A stretch of 64,000 bases of DNA, taken from contig OY811981.1 in the NCBI GenBank assembly GCA_963681505.1, positions 7,748,916 to 7,812,915 of the forward strand, in the 5' to 3' direction. Source of the DNA: Eunapius fragilis (lineage: Eukaryota > Porifera > Demospongiae > Spongillida > Spongillidae). The notes under the pieces were generated by a model, which had not been told where the DNA came from, made no database searches, and saw only the letters and a program-made list of their open reading frames with translations. This document shows, in pieces, positions 31,901 to 42,790 of this stretch (position 1 is the first letter of the stretch; each line of letters begins with the position of its first letter). A program made the translations under genes and the position numbers.

Positions 31901-34624
31901 CCTTCCTCCATCGCATTTAGGCAATATCATCAGCTGTCTTGACCTCCTTAACCAGAGGACTAGTATGTTTGGAAGTGGTTGTCTGGGTAAAGGGGGGAGC
32001 AGTGCCTTGCGTGATGCCCAGAGTGCCACTCTACTGCTTTTGTACAATGCATTTGTGCATGATGATAGGTGAGCAAAGGGTCATCTGAGATATGCACGTA
32101 CATGTATTAATTTATTTTTATTTTTTAATAAATAGACTAGTTTCTTGGGATGTTTTGCAGAAAGCTGTTCAGGGGTATCTATTCATGAATCCAGACATCC
32201 ACTTGCTTCCACCATGTATATTTACATGCCTTCTTGCCCTGTATGCTGTGAGTCAACAATGAGCCATGAAGTAAAGGCAGCAATGCTTAAACTGATGCTT
32301 TAATTTGTAGTTAGTGGATTGTAGCAATGAAGGAGCAGAGCCCACCTCGTATATGTCTCATACTAGTCAACCTGGTGCTTCAAGAGACTGTGGGACTATG
32401 CATGTGTTTAATGTTAGGCTAGTGTGTGATCAGTTCATCCTTCCTCAGTGATTGTGAGAGGTTTGCTGAGAATAACCAATGTTGGGTCTGTGTTTGTGCC
32501 AAGTGGTTGCATATTGAAGTGGTTGTTTAAGACTCCTTCTCTGGCCTCATTCATTGGTAAGAGTTGGGTAAGTCTATTTCTCTTGTGTGGCATACCTGCA
32601 CAGAGGAGTGTCCTTGGTTCAGCTAGTGGAATGGTTAAAGGATCCAGCAAGGAAGGCCGAAGAGCTCCTAGATGCTCTGAGGAAGAGCTTACCTTTGCTG
32701 GAGTGCCTGCTGGTTAGAATTTGTGTGCAGACTTGAGACAGCCATTAAAAGGAAATTTGTATAAGGGACTGCTTGCAGAATCGTCGGTGGACTGCACTGC
32801 CATTGTTGACGTGCTGGCTGCATTTGTGGCCAAGGTACAGTGAGGCCTGTCACCATTATGTATGACACGCACTGCATGTAACCCATCCAGGAGGACTCTG
32901 TAGGTGGAGTCAGCAGCTCTCAGAGCATGGTGCTGAGCATGCTGGAAAGAATGCTGCTTGTCCAAAGGGTGGAGCGGCTACCTGGTAATGATCTATGCGG
33001 CTGCATTTGAATGATCCCACCAATGAGACAACTTCTCCATGCAAGGCATCAGCACAGTTGGAATTTTAAAAACTCTTGTGGCAATAGTCAGTGGTTACAG
33101 CGAGCCCATTGTGGAACCGAAGTTGGTCCATCATGGTTTGTTATCCTTGAGTGCTTTCTGAACTCTGTAAGTTCGTTTTCTTCTTTCTAATGCAGTTGCA
33201 AACATTATAGTGAGGTTCGTATGATTGTATGACTGGAGACTGGATGCACAGTTTTGCTGATTTACATAGGACAGACACAGAGCAATCTCTTGATGTTACT
33301 ATCAGTGGGATGGAGTTCCTGTCATCTCTACTATCAAAGCACACTCATGCCAGCGTTCAAAGTATATTTGAATATCCTAATTTTGTTTCACTGCTCAGTG
33401 TTTGCGCTTAGTTTCCGCAGTACTGCTCAACAATGTACCATTTGTGCAGAAAGTAACTGCCTTTATTCCTTCCAGCAGCCGATGCCAGGTGTGTTTGGGC
33501 ACGCTGTAACATCCTTGTGAATATGGTCCCTCTCTTTAGGCGCATACAGAAATCTCTGCTAGTGCTATGCAGCTTCTTGCAGAGGTTATTCAGTGCCACT
33601 ATCTTAATTCAGAGGTGGTAAAGACTCTCAGATAAACAAATAATAATTCCAACTTTATTATTATTTTACCACCAGAGTTCTCCTCCTCAGGTGAAAATGG
33701 TTAAAGTAAGAGCAGAATCTCTATCATCTGCTTTGTTGTCCCAACAGCCTGCAGTGAAATGTAATTCACCATCTCATATGCATGCGCACTAATATCATAT
33801 CCAGGTGTGCATATATCCATGATATGTAATATGTGTTATCTTCTTTCAGTGGCTGCACTCCATTTATGGAGAGCTGTTTTTATGTGCAAAGGACAAGTGG
33901 GCTGCATTGCCATTGAATTTCCAACAAATCTGTCGGAACACCTCTCAACTTTACATTTTCTCATCCTCAATGCTCTTGTTGGGGTAAATAAAATGTAAAA
34001 GTATGCCAATAGCTGGTACTGCCGAGCTCCACCACATTTTTAGCAAGGTCCAGTCGAGAGAGAGAGAGCCGCTATGTGCTTTGTTGGCTTTCTCACATTC
34101 ATTGAAGCTTCAGACCAGTGGAAAGGTTTGTAAGCTTGATGCCAACAGATTAAGCATTTTATGGATCTCACCTGTAGGTATCCGATACAACCAGTGGAAT
34201 GCTATTCTTTTGAATTATTTGGTGGACATGTTTCATAATGCGCAGATGCCCCAGTGTTATCTGCTCTGCTTGGCAAAGGTGGTTGAGCAACATATTGTGC
34301 CTACTTTTATTGACTCTGTTTTTCTGTCTGCTTGCTAGTTGCTGCAGGACTTTAGTGACCTGAAGATCACTGTTGAACTAAGGGGTGTGTCCCAACTGCT
34401 TTATGCAGGTTTTGTTTCCACCAGATGCAGTCTGACGGAACAGCAGCAGGGAGCATATGAAGAGTGTTTTCAAGCTGTAGGTTCTTAACTTATTACCCGT
34501 ACTGCAAGGCATGTTTAATCTTTCCTTTCCTTATGAGATTGAGAAGATCAGTAAAGATTTGTACACTGCTGATGAGTGGGATCAAATCAGAAAGCATTAC
34601 CCAAGTAAAGAAGAAATGAACTAA
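28918..34624 (+). CDS. Armadillo-like protein, possibly MEI1 (meiotic break formation)
   Basis: The 5' exons link in phase: 28918-29173, 29334-29407, 29463-29568, 29759-29959, 30009-30089, 30146-30180, 30281-30392, 30455-30500. Translated pieces are leucine-rich helical repeats, for example LLGLLKSGDKSLYQVISADK, LVGRLLRCEPALCTEVIHTY, GFLEYLLRGMSYPDEAVKSG and NTDELLQLAAVQCLQDVL. Further exon-like pieces, boundaries approximate, lie at 30829-31015, 31069-31230, 31317-31411, 31461-31569, 31730-31894, 31933-32067, 32158-32250, 32609-32712, 32726-32834, 32891-32986, 33045-33140, 33226-33410, 33541-33613, 33848-33983, 34029-34124, 34190-34278, 34339-34490 and 34508-34624, ending at TAA 34622-34624. 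The repeats and the SYPDEAVKS segment remind me of MEI1 (PRD1 in plants), required for meiotic double-strand breaks. That name is inference; the armadillo-like character is well supported. Confidence 0.55.
30179..30206. repeat. Short (GT)n run
   Basis: It starts at the donor of the 30146-30180 exon, so the splice site itself is part of the GT repeat. Confidence 0.8.
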
Positions 34625-35020
34625 GATAAAAAAATTTCAAATTACTGCTATTACTTGTCACTAGCTCATTTCTTTGGGTATTATGACTTGTCATTGAAGA
34701 AATGATTGGCATTTATATGAGGCGGAGGGGTGTGACATAGGTATCTGCCTGCAATTTTAGTATACAGTGAAATGATTCTCACAGCAGCCATCACTGCGGC
34801 AATGCAATCCATGTGGGTACGAGTCCCCAGACTTAACTTTCTGCTGCGACATAGGCGGCTCATGTACTTGTGCATGCACTTAATTGCATTGTTACTAGTA
34901 CACCATTGTATGGCCTATTCTTGTACAAACACACACTCACACATGCACATACATATCTGCACCCATATACACAAGCATTTTGTTCCATTTAACTGCTTGT
35001 ATGTGATCTGTACCCCATTA
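34625..35020. other. Intergenic, no gene seen
   Basis: Only short frames. A CA-rich stretch (ACACACTCACACATGCACAT) lies near 34930-34970. Confidence 0.4.
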
Positions 35021-35021
35021 C

Positions 35022-35330
35022 TCTAGACAGCCATGCAGTGGACACTACCATAGACAGCTGTGGAGTGGACACTACTGTAGACAGCTGTGGAATGGAAACT
35101 CCACTTGTTAAGTGGCGGCCAGCTATGAAGCTACCCCATAGCTGAATACTATGGAGTGGACATTACTCATATGGTAGTACATCATAGTCGACATCTATGG
35201 AAAAGAACTTACAGCAAACTGCTGCAGCAGTGGTCTGTGGTTGCTACTTAGCTGTCTGCAGTAGCATCCACTCCACAGCTGTCTGCTGTAGGGAATTCCA
35301 CAGCTGTTTGCCGTGGGTCCACTTTAGTAC
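35022..35330. repeat. Imperfect palindrome built from CAGCTGTGGAGTGGAC units
   Basis: On the left, AGACAGCTGTGGAGTGGACA occurs in about three tandem copies (35027-35105). On the right the reverse-complement unit occurs (TCCACTCCACAGCTGTCTGC and variants, 35255-35325). The middle is unique. Together they form a long imperfect inverted repeat, probably a foldback element. Confidence 0.6.
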
Positions 35331-35390
35331 GGCAAGTGTACAGTGCAGTAGACATATGTGGAGTAGACTCTACTTACCACGGGCCCAACT

Positions 35391-35459
35391 CAGTGCTAGT
35401 AATGATAATCACAACTCAAGCGCCTGCATGCATTTGAATTGTGATCATCATTACTAGCT
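35391..35459. repeat. Short inverted repeat, 68 bp
   Basis: GCTAGTAATGATAATCACAA at the left is mirrored by TTGTGATCATCATTACTAGC at the right with one mismatch, around a 25-base loop. Confidence 0.7.
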
Positions 35460-35938
35460 TATCTCTTACTGATCTGTGTTGGTCGTGATAAGGTTTAAAT
35501 ATGTGTTCAGGATGCAAGGCCCAGGCATGTTTAGAAATCTCTAGCTATATAGCTAGCTATAGTATACTTTATGTAAAGTAACTAATATGATACAACAAGC
35601 ATGTACAGAATGTACGCTGTAAAAATACTCTCCGTCTATAACTATAACTTCCGTACGATTAAAGACACCGACTTACTATTTGCAGCACCGCATCCTTTGC
35701 TGAATGGCACGTTTTACCCCTCTGTGTTCTCTTAAGTGATTAAGGTAGCATGAACCATCCAATGCGCTATATATCAATACCCTCCCTCTCAATACAAGCG
35801 CGCAGCGTCCTTCCTGCATGGGTGTATGCGTTTGAGACCATGCATATTAGTTCACCGAACCTTAAAACCGTAACTATATATTGTCATTACAACAACAACA
35901 TACTACATAATTACATTATATGTCCGGTAAATGCATAA

Positions 35939-36934
35939 TTATGCAACTATTTCTGCATTCCACGCTTCCCGCATCTCTTTCAGGTTACGATACCCAGTCT
36001 TGGAAGCCACAATGGTGCGCCACTCCTCGTCGATTTGCTGTTGCACTTCAAGAGGGAGATTCTTACCGTCCCCCGACTTCCCGCCATCCTTACGAACCCG
36101 ACCAATGAATGTTCTCGGAGGTTCATCTCCCATTCCCTTAGCTAGTTCGACAAACATAGAATGGGTATCAAACTTAGATTGGTGTTTGGGACATTTCGGC
36201 GTGTGTTGTCGTGTGTACAACTCGAGCGATTGTTTCTTCGTCGCAGTCTAAACCCAAGAACTTGGCGATCCGTCGCACACACCCCGCGTGGTCTTCTTTG
36301 AGGTCTTCAATCATAGAACATCAAGAGAACGTTGTCATCGTGACGATGTTCCCACCAGGCAAGCAACGTGCAGGTTGTTAGCCGTCCATTGCGCTGCGCT
36401 GAAAAAGTTTACAAATATTGGCAGAGAAACTCTTCCCTTGAGGCTGAACATCGTATCGAGGAACAAATACAATTAGAAAAACGCGTCTTTCTGGTCTCTG
36501 AAGCAATAAATGTACCTACCCCCCTTCGGTGTCAAGTCATATGGCAAATGAGTGTAGAAAAGTCTTGGTTCCGCTCGTTGTGTCACACAATTAGGATCGG
36601 TGTGAAAGAAAGGGATGCTGAATTCTAGAATAGCAACGACCTGAGGCACTTGTTCTTCGAAGTCTGGTTCCTTACCCTTGGTGCGGAGTTGATGGCAGAT
36701 GTGTGTCACCCACGTAGTTCCTGATTTCGGCGTCGTAACAACGATAATGTCGGTAGGGAGTGCTGCAAACGAGACTGGCGTGTAACTGTTCATACATTTT
36801 GCTACCGGCAACGTCCGCCTCTTCAGCTCCGCTAGTTGCTGTTCAGGCGTCCATACCGCAGCTCTTGTGACTTCGGGATCGGCCGCTTCAAAGATTGTGT
36901 CCTCTTTAGTTTCCATATCGTTATTGGTCCTCAA
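35939..36934 (-). pseudogene. Sulfotransferase pseudogene (block A, minus copy)
   Basis: This is the counterpart of the intact gene at 44943-45929. The first 153 codons are open and include PAPS-binding TTPKSGTTWVTHICHQL. The frame then meets an in-frame TAA in the RDQKDA(L/F) region (near 36475), where the intact copy has Ser-Trp. Further damage follows: a two-base deletion near 36374, a four-base insertion near 36310 and a one-base insertion near 36188. The end (35939-36220) is again recognisable, with FIGRVRKDGGKSGDGKN. There is also an extra codon pair at the N-terminal MNSYTPV relative to the other copies. Confidence 0.85.
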
Positions 36935-36969
36935 TGGTACAACCCAATAGTATAGCTGGATTTGAAGCG

Positions 36970-37003
36970 GAGTATAATTATAATTATAATTATAATTATA
37001 ATG
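36970..37003. repeat. (TATAAT)n tract
   Basis: A short AATTAT-type repeat immediately upstream of the minus-strand sulfotransferase copy; a similar tract follows at 37493-37525, so the two tracts flank the LINE fragment. Confidence 0.8.
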
Positions 37004-37129
37004 GAATTAAAATGTACGTACGTATAATTACATACAGGAATATACACAGGCTAATTAAAACAAAAACTTGTACAATACAGATAAACAAGCACATAACGTT
37101 AAGTTACCTACCACCTAGACTAAATAATA

Positions 37130-37490
37130 TATCAGTAGCCTGTGTCTGATATGGCCCTTGACAGCAGAGCCCTCACATTAGCCCTAACAAGGGTCATGCT
37201 CAACCTCTGATATAGGGCTGTGACAGATGCAGACTTTGAGCAGTTCTGACGTGTGGCCAAGCGAGAGGCTAGCTGCGATATTGCCCACTTTGCTTCAGTG
37301 CCCCAACACCCATAGGTCTCCACAGCTATTGGGATGCATACCCAACCCAGTTCTGCACATTTGGAGTCATTGGCCTTATGCTTTCTCTCCTCTGCTGCAT
37401 GCAAAGGCTGCAGATCCTGCTGTCACACTCGCTTCAGATAAATTACTTGAGGTTAGCGGTGATGTGACAGTAAAGTCAAATGCAGCAGGC
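37130..37490 (-). mobile_element. LINE-type retrotransposon fragment, C-terminal end
   Basis: On the minus strand the translation reads FDFTVTSPL, then residues around CAELGWVCIPIAVETYGCWG, then ASRLATRQNCSKSASVTALY and LVRANVRALLSR. The pattern VTSPL...G..F.PLAVE..G.WG...LS.R...R.......LY..L.....R.NAR is what I know from the extreme C-terminus of many invertebrate RT-encoding elements. It occupies the space between the divergent sulfotransferases in block A and is absent from block B. Confidence 0.55.
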
Positions 37491-37575
37491 TTAATTATAA
37501 TTATAATTATAATATATATATATATGCAATAATAATCTTATCCATTCGCATGCATCGAGTAATCTAAAAGTATAT

Positions 37576-38538
37576 ATGGCTTCTTCAATCTTTGAAGCGG
37601 CCGATCCCGAAGTCACAAGAGCTGCGGTATGGACGCCTGAACAGCAACTAGCGGAGCTGAAGAGGCGGACGTTGCCGGTAGCAAAATGTATGAACACGCC
37701 AGTCTCGTTTGCAGCACTCCCTACCGACATTATCGTTGTTACGACGCCGAAATCAGGAACTACGTGGGTGACACACATCTGCCATCAACTTCGCACCAAG
37801 GGTAAGGAACCAGACTTCGAAGAACAAGTGCCTCAGGTCGTTACCATTCTAGAATTCAGCATCCCTTTCTATCACACCGATCCTAATTCAGTGACACAGC
37901 GAGCGGAACCAAGACTTTTCTTCACTCATTTGCCATATGACTTGATACCGAAGGGGGGTAGATACATATACTGTTTCCGAGACCAGAAAGACGCGCTTTA
38001 TTCGTGGTACTTGTTCCTCGATATGGTGTTCATCCTCAAGGGAAGGGTTTCTTTGCCAATTTTCTTAAACTTTTTCAGCGCAGCGCAATGGACGGCAAAC
38101 AACCTACGCACGTTGCTTACCTGGTGGGAACATCGTCACGATGACAACATTCTCTTGATGTTCTATGACGACCTCAAAGAAGACCACGCGGGGTGTGTGC
38201 GACGGATCGCCAAGTTCTTGGGTTTTGACTGCGACGAAGAAACAATCGCTCGAGTTGTACACACGACAACACACGCCGAAATGTCCAAACACCACTCTAA
38301 GTTTGATGTTCATTCTTTTGTGCTCGAATTCGGCAAGGGAGCTGGAGACGAACCCCCAGGAACATTTATTGGTCGGGTTCGTAAGGATGGCGGGAAGTCG
38401 GGGGACGGTAAGAATCTCCCTCTTGATGTGCAACAGCAAATCGACGAGGAGTGGCGCACCATTGTGGCTTCCAAGACTGGGTATCGTAACTTGAAAGAGA
38501 TGCAGGATGCCTGGAAGGAAGAAAGGGGTGCCGCATAG
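37576..38538 (+). CDS. Cytosolic-type sulfotransferase, intact (block A, plus copy)
   Basis: A single-exon gene of 320 codons. Sulfotransferases move a sulfonate group from PAPS to hydroxyl or amine groups of small molecules. Visible motifs: 5'-phosphosulfate loop PKSGTTW (58-64), catalytic-His region FFTHLP (His118), 3'-phosphate contact FRDQKDALYSW (Arg135, Ser143) and the C-terminal PAPS loop FIGRVRKDGGKSGDGKN (264-280), where the usual GDWKN has Gly instead of Trp. No signal peptide or membrane segment, so soluble. The substrate cannot be told. It is divergently arranged with the dead copy at 35939-36934. ATG at 37576 is in frame with the family N-terminus. Confidence 0.9.
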   Translation: MASSIFEAADPEVTRAAVWTPEQQLAELKRRTLPVAKCMNTPVSFAALPTDIIVVTTPKSGTTWVTHICHQLRTKGKEPDFEEQVPQVVTILEFSIPFYHTDPNSVTQRAEPRLFFTHLPYDLIPKGGRYIYCFRDQKDALYSWYLFLDMVFILKGRVSLPIFLNFFSAAQWTANNLRTLLTWWEHRHDDNILLMFYDDLKEDHAGCVRRIAKFLGFDCDEETIARVVHTTTHAEMSKHHSKFDVHSFVLEFGKGAGDEPPGTFIGRVRKDGGKSGDGKNLPLDVQQQIDEEWRTIVASKTGYRNLKEMQDAWKEERGAA

Positions 38539-38807
38539 CCACATTATTGATACTTAGATGACGCATATGTCAGTGCGACGTATTAACTCGATAGCATAAA
38601 AAACTGGATGTGTACATGCAGCTCTGTTAGAATGTGCCTCCGGTGCCGCGTGCGCTACTACTACAATAACTATATCTGTACATACGTCCTACTCGCTGAA
38701 AATGAAATTAATTATGTTAGGCATAAATTGTTAATTTGAGCAATTTTTTATTAATTGTATCATGATCAGTGAGGTCAATCAAAAGTATTGAGGTCATTCA
38801 CAGGGAC

Positions 38808-38955
38808 CCAGCAGTGGGATGTATGGATGGTCCCAGCAATGGGATGTATAGGGACCCAGCAGTGGGATGTATGCAACTGGATGCCGGTATGGCAGGGACC
38901 CAGCAGTGGGATGTAGGGTAGGGACCCAGCAGTGGGATGTATGGCAGGGACCCAT
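38808..38955. repeat. GGGACCCAGCAGTGGGATGT minisatellite, block A (about 6 copies)
   Basis: Unit of about 24-27 bases, GGGACCCAGCAGTGGGATGT plus ATGGCA. The equivalent array in block B is longer (47930-48155), so copy number changed after duplication. Confidence 0.9.
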
Positions 38956-38959
38956 CAGT

Positions 38960-39819
38960 TTATTTGTTCTTGTACATCCTAACGAATTTATGTAATTTGT
39001 TTTAGATAATAGCGTGGAGTGGCTAAAACATAGAATAAAGAAAGAAGTTGATAACAAAATAATTTGAAACATGCTTTAGGGCCCTTTTCGCTGCAGCGAT
39101 CCTATATATAATAGCAAATATGATAGATAGCGTTGCTATAATTATGTACCACGTGAGATGGATGCCTCCTATCCGTCGTTCCCTCTTATTGCTTTCTCGT
39201 GCCTTCATATTATGGCAACAATGTCATTATGTGAGACGCGCGTGACGTCACATGCTACTCCATCGATCCTCCAGGGAGAGTGTACGTGGATGCACAGTAT
39301 AGTATCCCTAGAATAGCGATAATCCAAGGCCAATATAACAAATTTCAAATTCATCGTTTAAGGACGAACTTATAAATATATATTATAATTATATACATGC
39401 ATATGTTTTCCGAGTACTGCATGCGGGGGCATGAATGCGTACTACATTGAGGTCGTACATGCAAGGCCTAATAATTATTTTGGAGGGACGCACGGGACAT
39501 CACATGTAACTCCTCCTGGAAACGTGTACATGTATGCGCAGTATAGTGTTCCAGGAGTAGCGATAATCCAATTCAATGCCAATATAGCAAATTTCAATTC
39601 ATCGTTTAGTCCTATACAAGGACAATAAGTCGAACGTATATATATGTTTCCGAGTACTGCATGCGGGCATGAGTTCGAGGAATGTGTACATGTGCGATGA
39701 ATTTGATTGGGTTGATACTAAATTACTAAATTGAGATCATGCACGCAAGGCCTAATAAAACTTATTTAAAAAATAATACTTTCTCCGTCAATAACACACC
39801 GAGTCATATATACTTTTCG

Positions 39820-39855
<36 letters not shown>

Positions 39856-40030
39856 ACTGAGGTCACAAATTTCAACCAATCAAATTTTTGCGTGCTACAA
39901 CACAGCAGTGTGGTACATCCCTTTCCCTGCCTCTCATACCACCACAGTTTCTCCATTTCATATTGGCGTGCCTCAGATGTACACACTGGCCACACCCTAC
40001 AATACATACAATACACGTAACACTCAAACA
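38960..40030. other. Intergenic, AT-rich, with internal duplication
   Basis: No gene seen. Two related segments (39270-39430 and 39490-39670) share TGTACATG(T/G)ATGC(A/G)CAGTATAG and TTTCCGAGTACTGCATGCGG, so an older duplication of about 230-250 bases lies here. A TG run is at 39823-39852. Block B has the same arrangement at 48440-48850. Confidence 0.55.
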
Positions 40031-40070
40031 TGATGGCACACTAAATACAGCAGTGTCACTCCAGTGTCAG

Positions 40071-42120
40071 CATCTTTATTTCCTTTTAATCACTCTGGGC
40101 CAGCAGCTTCTGTGCTTGGCACTCAGATTTAGGGTCAACCAAATGTGTGTGGGTGTGGGGTGTGGGGGTGTGGGGGTGCAGAGTGACTGTGCATGGAAGC
40201 TTTAGACTGCCTTCCATTGGTCATTCCAGAACAGCTGTATTTTACATACACACCCCTTTATGCACACCCACATATTATCAGATCTACAATACAACATGTA
40301 CACAACACATGACTGACCCTGTTGTGACATGTATACAGTATCCCTACCCCTTTATCAATCCACCCTCATACATTATCACCCTTGGGAAAATATGTCCTAT
40401 TCATACTGATGTTAGGAGATCCTAGCTATTAACCCACTCACCGCTAATGAGTTCACTTTGTGATGGAATCTCATTAGAAGGTGGTTTACTCCAGTTGATT
40501 CTCCCAGCAGTTATTATTGGAATACTACTGCATGCAAACCTTTACACTTTGGCTCCATAGAAAACAGAATTACCTCTACAGTACCGGTACAAGTGGCGAA
40601 AGTTTGTGTTGTGCTGCATGAAGAAGGCGGGGCAGGGGCGGGACAAGCTGGGCAGCTGGCTTCTCCAGATGTGAAGCTGGCTATTTTGTTATTTCCTTTT
40701 AATCACTCTGGGCCAGCAGCTTCTGTGCTTGGTACTCAGATTTAAGGTCAACCAAATGTGTGTGGGTGTGGGTGTGTGGGTGTGGGGGTGCAGAGTGACC
40801 GTGCAGAGTGACTGTGCATGGAGACTGCCTTCCATTGGTCATTCCAGAACAGCTGTATTTTACATACACACCCTTTATGCACACCCACATATTATCAGAT
40901 CTTCAATACAACATGTACACAACACATGACTGACCCTGTTGTGACATGTATACAGTATCCCTACCCCTTTATCAACCCACCCTCATATCACCCTTGGGAA
41001 AATATGTCCTATTCATAGTGATGTTAGGAGATCCTAGCTATTAACTCAACTCACCACTAATGAGATTCACTTTGTGATGGAATCTCATTAGAAGGTGCAT
41101 GGTTTACTCCAGATGATTCTCCCGGCAGTTATTATTGAAATACTACTGCATGCAAACCTTTACCCTTTGGCTCCAAAGAAAAAAAAATTACCTCTACAGT
41201 ACCTGTACAAGTGGCAGCGGCGGATACAGGTTTTGGGGGGGGGGGGGGGCACGGATGGTGGGTGTGGCTGGGGGTGGGGTCGGCTTCTGGCCCGATACGA
41301 AAAGCGGGGGGGGGGGGGGGGGGGGGGGGGGTGCTGTCGGTTTATGGCCCGATACGAGGAGCGGGGGGGGGGGGGGGGGGGTGCTGTCGGTTTATGGCCC
41401 AAAACGAAGAGCGGGGGGGGGGGGGGGGGGGGGGGGTGCTGTCGGATTCTGGCCCAAAACGAAGAGCGGGGGGGGGGGGGGTGCTGTTGGTTTCTGGCCC
41501 GATACGAAGGGCGGGGGGGGGGGGGGGGGGAGTATGATCGCGTATCGGGGGGCCCGGGATATAGTACAGTAGTAGAGTTCATGCGTGCGGATATCAATAG
41601 ACAGCGCAATCGTGCAGCTATATTATAAAATGCGGCCCGAAAAGTTATGAATTTATTAATGAAGGGGGGGGGGGGGGGGGGCACGTGCCCCGAGTGCCCC
41701 CCCCCTGGATCCGCCGCTGAGTGGCGAGCAAAGATTGTGTCGTGCTGCATGAAGAAGGCGGGGCAGGGGCGGGACAAGCTGGGCAGCTGGCTTCTCCAGA
41801 TGTGAAGCTGGCTATTTTTTAAATTTCCTTTTAATCACTCTGGGCCAGCAGCTTCTGTGCTTGGCAAGTCAATCAAATGTGTGTGGGTGTGGGTGTGGGG
41901 GTGTGGGTGTGCAGAGTGACTGTGCATGGAAGCTTTAGACTGCCTTCCATTGGTCATTCCAGAACAGCTGTATTTTACATACACACCCCTTTATGCACAC
42001 CCACATATTATCAGATCTTCAATACAACATGTACACAACACATGACTGACCATGTTGTGACATGTATACATGTATTCCACTCATCACATGTACATGTATT
42101 CCACCAATCCCTACACATCA
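40071..42120. repeat. Locally amplified unit, three copies in block A
   Basis: A unit beginning TTTCCTTTTAATCACTCTGG and running through CAACCAAATGTGTGTGGGTG, GACTGCCTTCCATTGGTCAT and CACACCCACATATTATCAGA occurs at about 40078, 40693 and 41825. Block B has two copies (about 49248 and 49830). The unit is about 610 bases where uninterrupted. Long frames over the GGGTGTG tracts are artefacts. Confidence 0.8.
41215..41719. mobile_element. hAT-like non-autonomous element with G-rich minisatellite core
   Basis: Left end CAGCGGCGGATACAGG and inverted right end CAGCGGCGGATCCAGG are 16-base TIRs with one mismatch. The element is flanked by AGTGG on both sides (41210-41214, 41720-41724). The uninterrupted site TACAAGTGGCGAGCAAAG is present in block B at 49731, which confirms insertion and the five-base duplication. 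The core has five tandem copies of a unit TGCTGTCGGTTTATGGCCC...CGAAGAGC followed by 13-24 G residues. No transposase. Confidence 0.85.
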
Positions 42121-42239
42121 CCTGACTCATGCATCTACCCAATTCTATGCACATTACTTCCCTGCATGCATCATATATATATGTATCAGCATTCTCCCAA
42201 GAGCATAATTTCTTGTTTAATTCACTATCGTTCAAACGA

Positions 42240-42790
42240 CAGAAAATGATATCAACTAGCTACAGAAGTCAGATAGGATGTTGTAAGTCACCTGGACGTG
42301 GTTGCTAGGCCATACATGTTGTAATGACATAATGGTGAGTTCCCCTGGTCATAACAGTGATATACAGATATTTAGTACTGTAGTTTATAAATTTATTACT
42401 GACTGGCCCATACTGTAAAACCACCCCTCTCTATGGTACTGTGCCATGTTGAAATATGTATACCATCTCTCACATGTCAACAAAAACCATGCAGTAAAGA
42501 GCAAAAATGGATTACATATTCACAATATCCGGGGGCGTTGGTTAGTTTGTTAAGCTACCTGTGTTGAGACCACCAGATGGCTTTATTTGGAGGATATCTT
42601 TGGCACTGTTCTTAGGCTCTGATATTGCCACCGGGTGTTCGAAGCCAACAAAATGAAGCACCTCTTGCATGCTCGGGGTGGGAGGGGTACCCACCGTGCC
42701 CCCGATATTGATCTGCCCATGCTCGTCCCGCCTCCCAGCGCATGCCATTAATTATGGCTTCAACCTATTCACTAATATGTCCTTCTCTGT
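42240..42790. other. Intergenic, no gene seen
   Basis: Only short frames. The same sequence is present in block B (50225-50775), where 10 bases (ATATCTTTGG type) are missing near 50585. Confidence 0.45.

Noticed and set aside
37130-37490. Minus-strand 90-codon frame as an independent gene
   Set aside because: Its pattern matches the C-terminus of RT-encoding elements and it is absent from the duplicate block, so it is a transposon fragment.
41095-41777. Gly- or Pro-rich frames up to 205 codons
   Set aside because: Produced by G-runs inside the hAT-like element.
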